Below, piece by piece: positions 28,601 to 39,475 of a stretch of DNA of 64,000 nucleotides. A model generated the notes under the pieces. That model was not told the origin of the DNA and searched no databases. It was given only the letters and a program-made list of their open reading frames with translations. Numbering within the stretch: position 1 is the stretch's first letter; the number at the start of each line of letters is the position of its first letter. The position numbers were made by a program, and so were the translations under genes. Source of the DNA: Scenedesmus sp. ARA3 (taxonomy: Eukaryota > Chlorophyta > Chlorophyceae > Sphaeropleales > Scenedesmaceae); contig RWJK01001210.1 of assembly GCA_004335835.1 (NCBI GenBank), positions 9,313 to 73,312 of the forward strand. Reading direction: 5' to 3'.

Positions 28601-31475
28601 AAGCTTGGCATCTTCATACTTGCCCCTGCAACACACATACACACACACCAGCAGTGCAGCGACACAGGCGTGAGCAGCAGAGCCTCACACATGCCGCAAC
28701 TATGCACAACGCAAGTGTTGTATCACGCCCTCGACATGAGCTCGTATCTGGTAGATGCACATCTTGCATAAAGGCAGGTAGAAGTACATCATGCATTCAA
28801 CACAGGCAGGCGTTTTGCAGTCACGTTCTACGCCTGCGTGCAGGTGTAAGCCGCTGCAAAAAGCCAACAGATCACGGATAGGCCACTCACTCCTGCCACA
28901 TGCGGATAAAGTCCGGAGGGTGGTGCGCAGCCGCCACCTCGGCTGCAGTCTCCGGGTTGATGCGCACCTGCTCAGCAGCAGCAGCAGCAGCCCAGCAGCA
29001 CCAGCAGCACCAGCACCAGCAGCAGCCGCGTCACATACACCAGCGCAGGTGATGGCTCATAGTTTGCCGGCGCCAGCTGCACCAAATGCGTCAAAGAAGC
29101 ATTTCAGCACGCCCGGCAGCATCTCGCACACAAACAACAAATACATGTAACAGGTTACATGTTACAGCTGACGCTGCTGTTGGCTGCACCCTTACCTTGC
29201 TGGGGTTTAGCACAAAGATGGCATTGTGCCTGTGCCATACATCTGGCCTGCCAGCGCGGCCCTTCTTGCTGCTGCCAACCACCACACTGCCAGTCCCTGT
29301 GGCCCCTCCTAGGCCAGCGTCCTGTGCTGTGCCGTCACCTGCGGTGTCACCACCTTGTGTCTGCAAGGGTGCGCGCAGCAGTGACGAGCAGCAGTAACCT
29401 GTCAGTGATGGCCCGTTCAAGCAGCCGATATGTATGCCAGGTGTTGCTGCCTGTGGGAAATTGAATTCGTCTTTGGCATCTGGCACTTGAAGTGAGAGGG
29501 GCGCGCGCAAGACACACCAGCTGTAAGTTAGCAGGCTGACACAGGAAGACCTGTACATGGCAATCAGGCGCCGCTGATGCTCACTCGCCACCAGCCACGT
29601 CACATTTGCACCAACTTGACAATGTAACGGATATATGACAAAACGATGCTAATCAGGTGAAACATGACTTCTCCTGTCAGCCTATCTTTTGCCTTTCACA
29701 AATGAAGGGATATCAACCGGGCGTCACAAAAACGACGTAGTTACACTGATCTAGTGGGATTAGCAATAGCCTGCTTGCATGCAACTGAATTAGATATCTC
29801 TGTCAATAACCTAACCCAGGGATCTACAGCCCACCTCATACAGGTGCTCCATGAATTCGTTGAGCAGCGGCTCCACCTCGGAGGCCTCCACAGTGAAGTA
29901 CTTGCGCTGCCCAGTGGCTGATGCAGCAGCAGCAGCAGCGGCGGCGGCGGCGGACAGCAGTCGGCAGCAACAGCACTGAGCCATTGACGATCTAATCATC
30001 TGTGTGCAAGTCCTTCGCTGATGCGATTGACCAGCAATGTTTGGCGGCGTCGTCCGCTGCTCATGTTTGTCAGGTGCCAATAGCCGCACTGCGGGAGCCC
30101 AGCCAAGGCTGCTGCTGCTGCTGCCACAGCTGCCAACAGTTGTTTGTGTGTGCATTGCTGGACAGCTTTGGCGGGGGCTCAGATGTGACTGCCCTCCCGG
30201 CTGCACCATACTGCTCTGCGCTGCTGTATTGCCCCACCTAAATCAGCTGCTGCTGCCGCTGCTGCTGCTGCTCACCGATGGTCTCGTCATACGCTGCATG
30301 CGACTGCTTCATGTTGGCCTTGAGGTGAGCCTCCAGCCTGTGCAGCAGCGTGCCAACCTGCAGCAGCAGCAGCAGCAGCAGCAGCACGGAGATGAATCGG
30401 ATAAGCATTCAGTGTTGCTGTGCATGCTGCTGGTAGGCACCAAGAGCATATGTTGAAAAAGCGCGGGCCATTGATGCTGGCTGGCTGGTGGGCATGTGCG
30501 TGCATTTCACTTCACAGCCATATCCTTGCAGCAGCATACCCGAGCTGCCATTTATGCTCCTGCTCGCGCCCATCCATGCTAGTGGCTCTGCTGCTGTGCA
30601 AGCCATTCGCCTAGGCGGCTTGTCTGGTGTCCCCGAAACTTGCTGGCAGCTGGCAAATGTTGCTGCCTTCTATGCCGCCGCTGCTGCTGCTGCTGGTGGT
30701 TATGCTGGGTCCCGGCCCAGCCATCTGGCATGTTTGCAGAGTCACTCTGCCCAGCTGCCAGCAAGTCGGGTGACACAGCTGTGCTGCTGCTGCTGCCGCG
30801 ATGCTGCCGCCGCCGCTGCTGCAACCGCTGCTGCTACCACTGCTCCTGCGAGCTGCTGCTTCATGCTGCCACACTGCTGCCCCGCTCATGCCCCTTACCT
30901 CTGGGTCTTCCTCATTGCTGACCACCTGGAAGTTCACGTGCATGCACACGCCCAGCTCCTCCTCTGTCTCCCAGCTGTATGGGCAGTACCACTGCAGGTG
31001 TGTAGCCAGCAGGTTGAGCAGCCTGTCTGGCTGCAGCTTGTAGCCGTACCCGCCATCGCCTGAGAACCCCACGAGGATGATGTCCACCTCAATCGGCACC
31101 ACCAGCTCCTGCAAGCAAATGCAAGTTTATATGTATATGTTGCAAATGTGTTTGTATTGAGATGGTCTGGCTCAGTCATTAGCTGCCAGGATACAGTCCA
31201 ACTGTTGGGTGTGGTGTTTGGCTGGCAGCAGCAGGCAGCAGCAGCAGTACACAAGCTGGTAGAGTGGCCAGGGCAGCTGCACTCACCGAGCTGGAGTCCT
31301 CCAGGTATTGTCTAGCTCCTGAGCGTGCTGTTATGCGCGATACTTCCGCGACACGCTTCCATTTCTTGGCATTGCTGCGTTTAAGCACTCTGTCATTTAT
31401 GGCTCCAGTGCACAGCAGCGACAGCAGCAGCAGTACCAGCAGCAAAACAGTTCTGCTGCCTTTGCTATTTATCAT
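22811..31475 (-). CDS. SPOT1-like (At5g58100/DUF7906-type) type I membrane protein
   Basis: Eighteen exons join in phase to 898 residues: 31287-31475, 30899-31108, 30276-30357, 29835-29917, 29196-29360, 28891-28967, 28572-28625, 28023-28170, 27708-27803, 27266-27466, 26262-26625, 25852-25981, 25579-25638, 25237-25352, 24584-24711, 23848-24014, 23484-23595 and 22811-23125. A signal peptide (about 1-25, VLLLVLLLLSLLCTGA) and one membrane segment near the C-terminus (about 844-868) imply a luminal or extracellular body and a short cytosolic tail. Conserved-looking blocks are VEVDI-like IEVDIILVGFSGDGGYGY, WHSSKNYMVVDLSAGP, VPLVVLSDHPVTADE, GTDMGIHSHSH, WGGPDEFFTGHMANGRR and DWRWAAGATPFGPYSN. This order and size fit the plant SPOT1 family of pollen-exine-related membrane proteins. 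I recall this family only in outline, so the name is moderate while the gene model is strong. Biochemical function is unknown. Confidence 0.65.
23350..23710 (-). repeat. Extra copies of both edges of SPOT1-like exon 17
   Basis: The exon end (CTGGCCATGGAAATGTTCACG|GTGAGC on minus) has a copy near 23355-23400 reading CTGGCCATGGACATGTTCGC before GTGAGC. The exon start (CACGCGCCACGGCTACAACA) has a partner near 23680-23705 (GCGCGCCACGGCTTCAACAG). Confidence 0.75.
24311..24326. other. Assembly gap (16 N)
   Basis: Sixteen undetermined bases followed by a G-run, in an intron of the SPOT1-like gene. A partial copy of the exon-15 end lies nearby at 24404-24449. Confidence 0.98.
25018..25265 (-). repeat. 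74-bp tandem array, three to four copies of the SPOT1-like exon-14 end
   Basis: The word ATGCTGCTACTCGAAGTTGT recurs at 25051, 25125 and 25199, exactly 74 bp apart. Each is followed by TTACACTTG.AAGCCGCACCT and GTCAGTGCTTG.GCCAGTCC. The member nearest the exon (25237 upward) is the real exon end with its donor (minus-strand CTGACAG|GTGCGG). The others repeat exon end, donor and intron start. Confidence 0.93.
25639..25683 (-). repeat. (CTG)n tract (minus strand) before SPOT1-like exon 13
   Basis: A run of AGC/CAG triplets on plus, read as CTG on minus, leading into the acceptor CACCTGCAG of exon 13. Confidence 0.75.
26683..27183 (-). repeat. Extra copies of SPOT1-like exon-10 end and exon-11 start filling one intron
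   Basis: The 641-base intron between exons 10 and 11 is built largely of copies. Exon-10-end copies lie near 27128-27183, 27005-27060 and 26895-26945 (shared minus-strand words CATCGAGCAGGCCAAG and TGCCTGACATGGC). One exon-11-start copy at about 26683-26755 has GTGGTGCTGTCCGACCA and GTGACAGCAGATGAGTC after a TGCAG acceptor. Confidence 0.85.
27897..28075 (-). repeat. Duplicated end of SPOT1-like exon 8
   Basis: The exon end (minus-strand GGGGGCGCTGTCACGCCGCA to AAG|GTGCGC) near 28019-28068 has a close copy at about 27897-27945, also followed by a GTG donor-like sequence. Confidence 0.8.
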
Positions 31476-31880
31476 GTTTGATGGTCGTCACAGTTTGGAG
31501 CTTGATCACACCGCTCCCATCTCTGCTGTCCCCGGTGCAACGGCTCTCAGCACCCCATGTGTTCCGACAACCTTCAACTTGAACGACGTCACGATCGGCA
31601 TACTGCATCTCCGTGATCACCACCTGACCTGGGACCTGTTCCATGGCAGTTACACCGGGGCTCTTGCCTGTGCCCCGTTGTGGCAGGCAACCCGCACCTG
31701 TGCCTACATTGGCATCGTCAAGTCGATCGTGCATTGTGTCTTGTGCACATCGTTCTCCACTGCCCCCAGTGGTCGTTCGTCTTGGTTGTTCTTCCCTGCT
31801 TCTTTCTTTTCTCTTGCTCGACCCCTGGCGTTGCTTTGCACTTACTGTATACCAGCAGTCTTTCAATCAGCTTAATTGCT
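31476..31880. promoter_or_regulatory. Short divergent (bidirectional) promoter region
   Basis: Only about 405 bases separate the SPOT1-like start (minus) from the F-box/WD start (plus), so both promoters and 5' UTRs must share this interval. It is free of CAG/CTG runs, unlike most flanking DNA. No clear TATA box was identified; the role is inferred from geometry. Confidence 0.5.
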
Positions 31881-34307
31881 ATGTCTGTGAACATTGGCCT
31901 TGAGGTGCTGTCCCTGGGCGATGCTGCTGAAGCAGCAGCAGAAGTGCTGCACAACGATGCGCTGCTCGCTCGCATCTTCTCGCACGCCGGAGACTTGCAA
32001 ACCCTGCTACAGTCTGCCTCGGTATGCAAGCTGTGGCGCTCGGTGCTGGAGTCTGATGACATTTGGCGCTCAGTGTACCTCACTCTGCTGCCTGAGCCAT
32101 TGGAGTATGAACGTGTTGCCAGGTAACACCCCTCTCCCAACACTTGCAGCAAGTTTGATTATTGTGTGATGGAATGTGCCTGTAGATGGGCCCTGCAGCG
32201 CGCCTGATCAACCAGCAGCGATTGAAAAACTATTTGCATGGATATGCCCCCTGCAGTGCCGCAGCTGCAGCAGGCCGCGGTGACTGACAGCAAGGTCTGC
32301 CTGCTGATGCTGCATGCATGCCAGTTTCTTGTTCGTAGTCTGTCGTAACAGCAACAACGCAGCTTGATTTGCGTGGTCTTGCAGCTGACTGCTGTTGGCA
32401 GCATGCAGCACGTACCACCACCCACAACAAGCCCCAGGGTGTCCTGCAAGCACCAGCACCATTGCACACAACATCAACGGCAAACAGGCTTGCCTGCTGC
32501 TCACATCATACCCCAACTACACACCCCAACTCACTGCCTTTTCTTTGCGTACCTCACCAATCCACATCCGTTTGCAGCTACCGGCAGCAGTTCCAGCGCC
32601 TGCACGGCCTGCAGCACGTGCCAGCCCCCCAGCAGGCCGCCCTGAAGGGCAGCGCCCTCTGCTTCAACAGCAGCAGCGGCAACCTCGTGAGCTTCAACAG
32701 CAGGCAGCGCATGGTGTCTGTGCAGGCGCCTGACGGCAGCATACGGAGCGAGATAACAGACGTGGCGGGCGCTGCCACGGCACACAAGCCGCTGCTGGCG
32801 AGTACGGGCAGTGAGCTGGTGGTGCTGGCGGCATTTGATGGACCCCTGCAGGTGAGCAGCAGCAGCAGCTGAGCGAAGCTTTCTGCAACTTTTGTCTGTG
32901 TTCATGTTTTTTGGTGGTGCTGATTGGCGCCTGCAGGTGAGCAGCAGCAGCAGCAGCAGGCAGGCAGGCAGCGTCTGCACGGTTAAGTGCGTGCAAGAGT
33001 CCTTCACTCGCCGCACGCCTCATCCCTGTCGCGCTTGCAACGCCTGCGCGCAGCTGCTGGGCGCCATGACCTGCCAGCCTTCAGGAATTCTAGGGACCGG
33101 TGTCACGCTGCTGACCTGTGCTGACCGTGTTGCTTTTGCGTCCTCCATCTTGCGCCTGCACTCCCTGCAGCTGTGGGACGCTGCCACCTGCCAGTCAGCT
33201 GGCATTTTAGGCTCTCACGCCTCATTCAATACCAGCCTTGATGCTAGCGGCAGCCTGTGGCCGCATGTTGCGCCTGCAACTCCTGCAGTCGTGGTTAGCC
33301 GCCACCTGCCAGCCTGCCCAACCTTCTGCTGGCCCTGCACTGACCTTCCGCTGACTCGCTGACCTGCTGTCCTTCTGCACTTCTATTTGGTGGTGTGGTG
33401 ACTGCGCACAGCTGTGGGACGCCGCCACCTGCCAGCCAGCCGGCATCCTAGGATCTCATGCCTCCTTCATCACCAGCCTTGATGCCAGCGGCAGCCTGGT
33501 GGCCTCCACCTGCAGTGCTGAGCTGCGGCTGTGGCAGCTGAAAGGGCGACAGTGCCTGTTCCAGGTGCCGATTGGGCTGCCCATGCCATCACCAGGTGGG
33601 CTTGGGGCGAAGGGATTAAATCACAGATTGCAGTGGTAGCCTGTCTGTGGTTACATGGTGGCATGCTATGCATAGGTTTTTTGTTTGGGAGTATGAGCTG
33701 TGGCGGGGTGGGGCGGCAGATGCATTGCATAGACGCCTGTGGCAGCTGAAGGGGCGGCAGTGCCTGTTCCAGGTGCCGATTGGGCTGCCGATGCCGTCCC
33801 CAGGTGGGCTAGAGACAAAGGCTTTCAATTACAGGATGCAGTGATAGCCTGTCTGTGCTTTGTGTAATGTTTCTCTTAGTGATGGTGGCATTGTATGCAT
33901 AGGTTTTATGTTTGGTGTCATGAGCTGGGGCGGCGTGGGGCGGCAGATCTTTAATGGATGCCTGTGGCAGCTGCAGGGCCGGCAGTGCCGGTCCAGGTGC
34001 CCATTGGGCTGCCCATGCCGTCATCAGGTGGGGTTGGGATGTATCAGACACTGCTGGTTTTTGATATAGGCAGGGGTTGTGGATGTAGTGTGGGTGGTCA
34101 TAGTACAGCATGCACTGATTGTATGTGGTGCAAATGTGGCACTGCAAGCGTGTGTGTGGTGCGGGTTTGGCACTGAAGGCGCGAGGGTGTGTGTCGTCAT
34201 GTACGCCAGTTACTACCATGCCTGTGGTGTTGCCTTGCACAGCATCATCCTGGGCCTGTTGTGTAAGGCGTGAGATGCAGCTGGGCCGAAGATATATTGT
34301 AACTCTG

Positions 34308-34361
<54 letters not shown>

Positions 34362-35918
34362 AGTGCTGGAGCCTCACGTGGCTGTGTGTGAGAGCCAGGG
34401 GCTGGTCACGCTGGCCAACTGCGCAGCACCCATGCCAAGCTCTGTTGTGAAAATCTACTCAACACAGCCTGCAGGCAGCAGCAGCAGCGGCGGCAGCAGC
34501 GGCGGCGGCGGCAGCAGCGGCGGCGGCGGCGGCAGCAGCAGCGCGCGGCCTATCAGGGCTGCACAGGGCACCCAGCAGCAGTCTCTGCCAGCTGGCAGCG
34601 TCACTGTTGGCAGCAGCAGCGCACCAGATGCAATGGGAGCTGTACTGCTGCGGGAGTTGCCGGTGAATGCTGCTGCCGACATGCTGCTGCTGCCGGGGCT
34701 GCTGCTGGTTGCCAGCTGCTTCCATGGCAGGGCCATCAGCAGCAACACCCCTTACAAGTCGGAGCGGCCGTTCACTGTGGTGGTGCACATTTGGGATACA
34801 CACACCTGGCAGCTCACGCGCCTGGTATCTCCAAGGTGCGTCGCCATCAAACTGTGTTCTGCTGTTGGACTGATGTGTCATTATGAGTAGCAGTGTGCTG
34901 TGGCATAGTCTAGGCAGGATCAGGTCTGCAGTTTCAATCATGTGTGCTTCTCCCCCTGCCTGCTTGCCTGCTTGCCTGCTTGCTAGCCTCCCCACCTGCC
35001 TGCCCTGCCACCCCACTTGAAATATACATCAACAATACATCTACAATTGCCAAAAGGATTCGTTTGGCAGGCTCTGGCCTGACTACCCTTTTATACCAGG
35101 CAAGGTGTAATGAACCCAACACTTTCCGCGTGCCTGCCTGCCTGCCTTGTCACAGGCTGTGGACCGACTACCCCATCTACACCATGCAGGGCACGCCCCT
35201 CATCTCCCTGAGCCAGGGCATGCTGCTGGTGGCCACGCTGCGCTCCGGCATCACGCGCCCCACACCCAGCTGCTGCATACACGCCTGGCAGCTGCCGCGC
35301 AGCCTGATGCTGCCCAGGAAACATGCGGCGCAGCAGCTAACAGACAGTGCTGCTGGTGGTGGTGCTGCAGCTGCTGGTGGCGGTGGGGAGGTGTGTAAGC
35401 TGTCAGTGAGCCCAAACAAGAAGAGCAGCATGGGCTTAGCTGCAGCAGCAGCAGCAGCAGGGGTGAGTGGTGGCAGCAGCGGCAGCGGCAGCAGCAGGGG
35501 TCCTGAGGCGTTTGGAGAAGGGGCGATGGCGCTCGGGCGCGCTACTGTGGCTGTTGCTGGTGGTGCTGGGCAGGTTGGGGTGTCATCCAGCAACACGGTT
35601 ATGCTTGCTGTGTCAGATCAGCAGAGGGATGCGTGGCAGCAGCTGGTTGAGGATACAGAGGGCAGGCTGACGGTGATGCTGACGACGCCAAACCAGCTGG
35701 TGATTGCTACGGACCTCGAGCGGGTGCTGAGCAGTCCGCTGCTGCCGGCAGCAGCAGCAGCTGCAGCAACAGGTGGTGTTGACTGCGGTGATGGGCAGCA
35801 GCAGCAGCAGCAGCAGGTGGGACAGCAAGAAGAAGGACAGCAGCAGGGCGGCTCATCTGCAGCAGCAGCAGCAGTTGCATCAGAGACTGACGGCCGTTTC
35901 ATCCACATAGATACCTGA
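31881..35918 (+). CDS. F-box protein with WD-repeat-like C-terminal region
   Basis: Five exons (31881-32122, 32578-32851, 33412-33595, 34364-34835, 35156-35918) join in phase to 644 residues. The N-terminus carries an F-box (about 22-70: HNDALLARIFSHAGDLQTLL, SVCKLWRSVLESDDIWRSVY), which binds SKP1 in SCF ubiquitin ligases. The rest reads like a partial beta-propeller: LWDAATCQPAGILGSHASFI, TSLDASGSLVASTCSAELRL with LWQLKGRQCLFQV, then LLVASCFHGRAI and LLVATLRSGITRP. Gly/Ser and Ala/Gln low-complexity inserts interrupt it (about 260-300 and 520-630). It is probably a substrate-recruiting F-box subunit, but the target cannot be read from sequence. Exon 3 has two extra copies of its start upstream and two of its end downstream. 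Confidence 0.75.
33050..33520 (+). repeat. Three copies of the F-box/WD exon-3 start
   Basis: CTG(C/T)TGGG(C/A)GC..CACCTGCCAG followed by GG(A/C)AT...TAGG occurs near 33054, 33170 and 33412, each after a CGCAG, TGCAG or CACAG acceptor. Only the third stays open through the exon. The second carries about 80 bp of close match before diverging. Confidence 0.85.
33525..34035 (+). repeat. Three copies of the F-box/WD exon-3 end
   Basis: GTGGCAGCTGAA.GGGCGRCA followed by TGCCTGTTCCAGGTGC, TTGGGCTGCC.ATGCC and CAG|GTGGG recurs near 33531-33600, 33739-33810 and 33964-34032. The first is the coding copy. The intron between exons 3 and 4 is largely made of these units. Confidence 0.88.
34309..34363 (+). 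repeat. (CTG)n tract forming the 3' splice site of F-box/WD exon 4
   Basis: About 17 CTG units ending CTGCAG directly before the exon start TG-CTG-GAG. Confidence 0.85.
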
Positions 35919-36190
35919 AGCGTTTATGCGCATGTGCTGCGTCCATAGTTGTACATGCGGTGCTGCATGTCTGACTCAGAGAGGCATGCAGCTGCTGCAG
36001 GCAGACCTGCTCTAATGGCACCTGGGGCATGTGATTCACATTTTCAAACGTATGAAACGCATGTTGCATTGGAGCATAGCCCGCTGAGGGGCCCAAGGGC
36101 CTGCGTCTGTGGTGCAGCATTGTTTTTGGTGAAGATGCATCCTGGTGCAGATGCAGCCTCATGAGATATGTGTGTCTGTACAGACATGTT

Positions 36191-36195
36191 TGTAA
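36191..36195 (+). terminator. TGTAA poly(A) signal candidate for the F-box/WD gene
   Basis: TGTAA about 270 bases after the stop; motif and position only. Confidence 0.4.
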
Positions 36196-36622
36196 CTGAA
36201 GTGGCCGCGTGTACATGAGTCTGCCCATGCTGCAGCTTGTGACAAGCTGGCTGTTTCCTATGGTTGGGTTGCTGTGCTACGCCCCGGTACCAGCGTTGCA
36301 GGTTGCGCAAATTCAACCTGCTCTGCAGACCAGCAGACCAGCAGTCGATCGCTTTCAGCTTCAGGCCTGTTCACCTGGATCTGGGAAAATTTCATGACAA
36401 TTCCGAAGGTATGATTGTGCCAGGCAGTTCGTGCAGTACAACAGGAAAGCAGCACTGGAGGAGAACCGTCAGCAACGTTTTTGACATAACACGTGCTGAA
36501 CGCTGTGCCACAGCGTCCAAATTGCATTTGGACAGTAGTACAGAGGTCAAGACAAGAATGTCAAGACATTTTTGTCCTGACTGGATTGTACAACACTACT
36601 ACTGCTGAAAGTACTAGTGATG

Positions 36623-36627
36623 TTACA
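36623..36627 (-). terminator. TGTAA poly(A) signal candidate for IBA57
   Basis: TTACA on plus, reading TGTAA on minus, about 150 bases beyond the IBA57 stop; motif and position only. Confidence 0.4.
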
Positions 36628-36776
36628 CCCGGCGGCAACATAACAAGAAACTATGCTCTTGTGCACAGATGAGCGCATTGCGTCACAGCCCGCGCATGCC
36701 ACAATCCCAAAGTTCCCTTTCAAGCCTTACTAGCAGGCAGCAGCTAGCCAGCACCACCACTATCATCAGCTGATGA

Positions 36777-39179
36777 TCAGCTGCTGCTGCTGCCTGCTGG
36801 TGGCCCCGCCTCCTCAATGCCCCACTCGGCAGGCCACCACTCCGGCCGCTGCGGCACCACCTGCTGCACTGCCCCGCCTTCTAGCTGCACCTGCAGCTGC
36901 GGACCCTTGTCACCCTTGCCAGCTGCTGCTGCTGCTGCCAGTGCAGGGGCCAGCTTTATGTAAGCCATGCCCATGTCACCGCAGTGGTTGGTGAGGGTGC
37001 CGATCTGACTACTCCTGCTGCTGCTCGGCGTGCTGCCGGCTGCTGCTGCTGCTGCTGCTGCTGCGGATGATACGATGGGCAGCGGGCACGGCAGGCCTGT
37101 TGCAGCACAGGAAGACAGATCGGCAGCGTAAAGGGTGTCAAGAATGACAGTTAGCAGGAGACATGCAGCACGTGCAACTGCCGGTTGCAGCCGGAGGCGC
37201 CTTGTGCTTTGCGCCAACAAGTAGCACTTGCGCTCCAGCACCTCCAGAGCAGGGCAAATCAAACTGCTGTCGCTGACGCTCAGGCAACTTACATCTGCAA
37301 AACCACAGGGCAGCAACCCGCTGCCACCTGCGTTTTCATGCATGCACGCATGCTGCCAGCACTGCAGCATTCATGTCATGTGCAGCAGCTACCGGCTAGC
37401 TTCTCTATCAACATCACTGCTGCAGCAGCAGCAGTCACGCGCTGATGCATCAAGCCCCGGCAGCGCCACAGGCATCAGCTGCTTGCGAATAATGCCCCTG
37501 AAGTGTGTGTGGCTGTTGGCGAATATGTTAAGCCGCACACACCCTGCTGTGGCTAGATCAGTGACATGATGGCCACGTATGCAGCATCACTCACGTGTGG
37601 AGGCATCCAGTCCCGGCAGCGCCACAGGCATGAGCCGCTTGCGTATGATGCCCCTGAAGTGTGTGTAGCTGTTGCGCTCCTGGCCGATGTAGCAGCCCTT
37701 GCTGTAGCTGATGCCTGCCAGCGCATCCAGATTACATTCCAGTGGGGCCACCTCGCCTGTAAGCAACAGAAGTGCAGCACAAAGGGGCACGACGTTTGTG
37801 AGAGCTTGTATATGTGTCTAGCTGTAGCTGATGCCTGCCAGCTCATAGTGGTTGCACTCCAGCGGCGCCACCTCGCCCAAGAGGTCAAGAAGGCAGCAGA
37901 CAGCACGCGTGTGAGAGCATGCGGTTGTAGCGTGCGCTGCAACTGATGCCCGCCAGGGGTAGGTTGTAGCGTGCGCTGCAGCTGATGCCCGCCAGGGGTA
38001 GGTTGTAGCGTGCGCTGCANNNNNNNNNNNNNNNNNNNNNNNNNNNNNNNNNNNNNNNNNNNNNNNNNNNNNNNNNNNNNNNNNNNNNNNNNNNNNNNCT
38101 GATGCCCGCCAGGGGTAGGTTGTAGCGTGCGCTGCAGCTGATGCCCGCCAGGGGTAGGTTGTAGCGTGCGCTGCAGCTGATGCCCGCCAGGGCGCCAAGG
38201 TTGCACTCCAGCGCCACCTCGCCCGAAAATCAACAACAGCACACAGCTGACGTGCAGGAGCGTATGTATAGGCATTGTTCACAGGTCGCTAGCCCGGCCG
38301 CATGCAAGGCTGCTACAGCCAAATGTTGCAAGGTTGCTGTAGCCAAAGGGCAGAGGCCAGCACGCAAGGTTGCCGCAGCCAAAGGGCAGAGGCCAACAGG
38401 AAGCTGGCAAAAGTGCTAAACACAATCAGCTACAGAGCAAGCACAGGCCCTCAATGACTTGCTCGCCCGCCATAGCTTAGAAACAAAGACAAAAAAACCA
38501 GGCCATTCACCTGTAGGTGTGTCTGTGTCCCCTTCTGCTACGAAACAGGGAAGTTACATGTGGGTCCTGGCACTTAACACGCTTAACACATGTTAGAAGG
38601 TATTCACCTGTGGGTATGTCGGTGTCCCCTTCTGCTATGCCCAGCATGTAGCGCCAGCGCTGGAAGTGATCCTCGCTGACAATGGACATGCCGGCAGCCT
38701 GCTGCTTCCTGCTGCTGCTGCCCGCTGCTGCGGGTGGCGGCGGCAGCTGCTGCGCATCAAAGATGCCTCTCAGGCCAAGCTGCGGCAAGCGCGGGTCTTG
38801 CCGCCACTGGCCTGCGGCAAGAAAACGAAAAAAAGCACAGCAGCTGGTGAATAGGATACTTGCGGATAAGGAGACTGCGCGTGTAGCGTAGGTTGCAGTC
38901 TGAGAGATACAGGCAGGCAAGACAGCAAGCAAGCAAGCAAGCAAGCAAGCCAGCCAGCCAGCCAGCCAGCACGCAAGCAAAGCATACACAAACGCAAGCA
39001 GCTGACGCTCACCTGCTCCGCCTGCTTGCAGCTGCCCATCAAATGCTGCCCACACGCTGTACTGCCTACTGGCATCAGTCAGCTGCAGCTTGCGCCGCAG
39101 CTTGTACTTGCCCAGCCACTGCAGAGCACTCTGTAGGCCAGCAGCATCAACGTCAAGCAGCAGCTCCGGGCTGTCACCT

Positions 39180-39212
<33 letters not shown>

Positions 39213-39442
39213 GCAGCAGCAGCAGCAGTTATATTGGAGGCATGGGTGGCAGCGACAGCAGCACTGCTGTGGCTGTCCAACAGAAGAAGTGACGAGTTCA
39301 CGCTGCAACTGTGTTAACGAGCGATGCAATGCTGTGTCCGACCAAACCTCTGTGCAAGGCAGCTGCATGACACACACATGCTGCTGCCTTCCATTCTACA
39401 CTGATCCCTGCACTGCTGTAGGCAGCGGTTGGCCCTGCAGCA

Positions 39443-39475
<33 letters not shown>

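Larger units (their letters stand above)
35919..36776. other. Convergent intergenic region between F-box/WD and IBA57
   Basis: About 860 bases of 3' flanking sequence with no supported gene. TGTAA at 36191-36195 (plus) and TTACA at 36623-36627 (minus-strand TGTAA) are poly(A) candidates for the two converging genes. Confidence 0.5.

Noticed and set aside
29380..29500. Possible extra SPOT1-like exon reading VPDAKDEFNFPQAATPGI
   Set aside because: The acceptor is weak and exons 4 and 5 already join in phase 0 without it; it could be an alternative exon, but support is insufficient.
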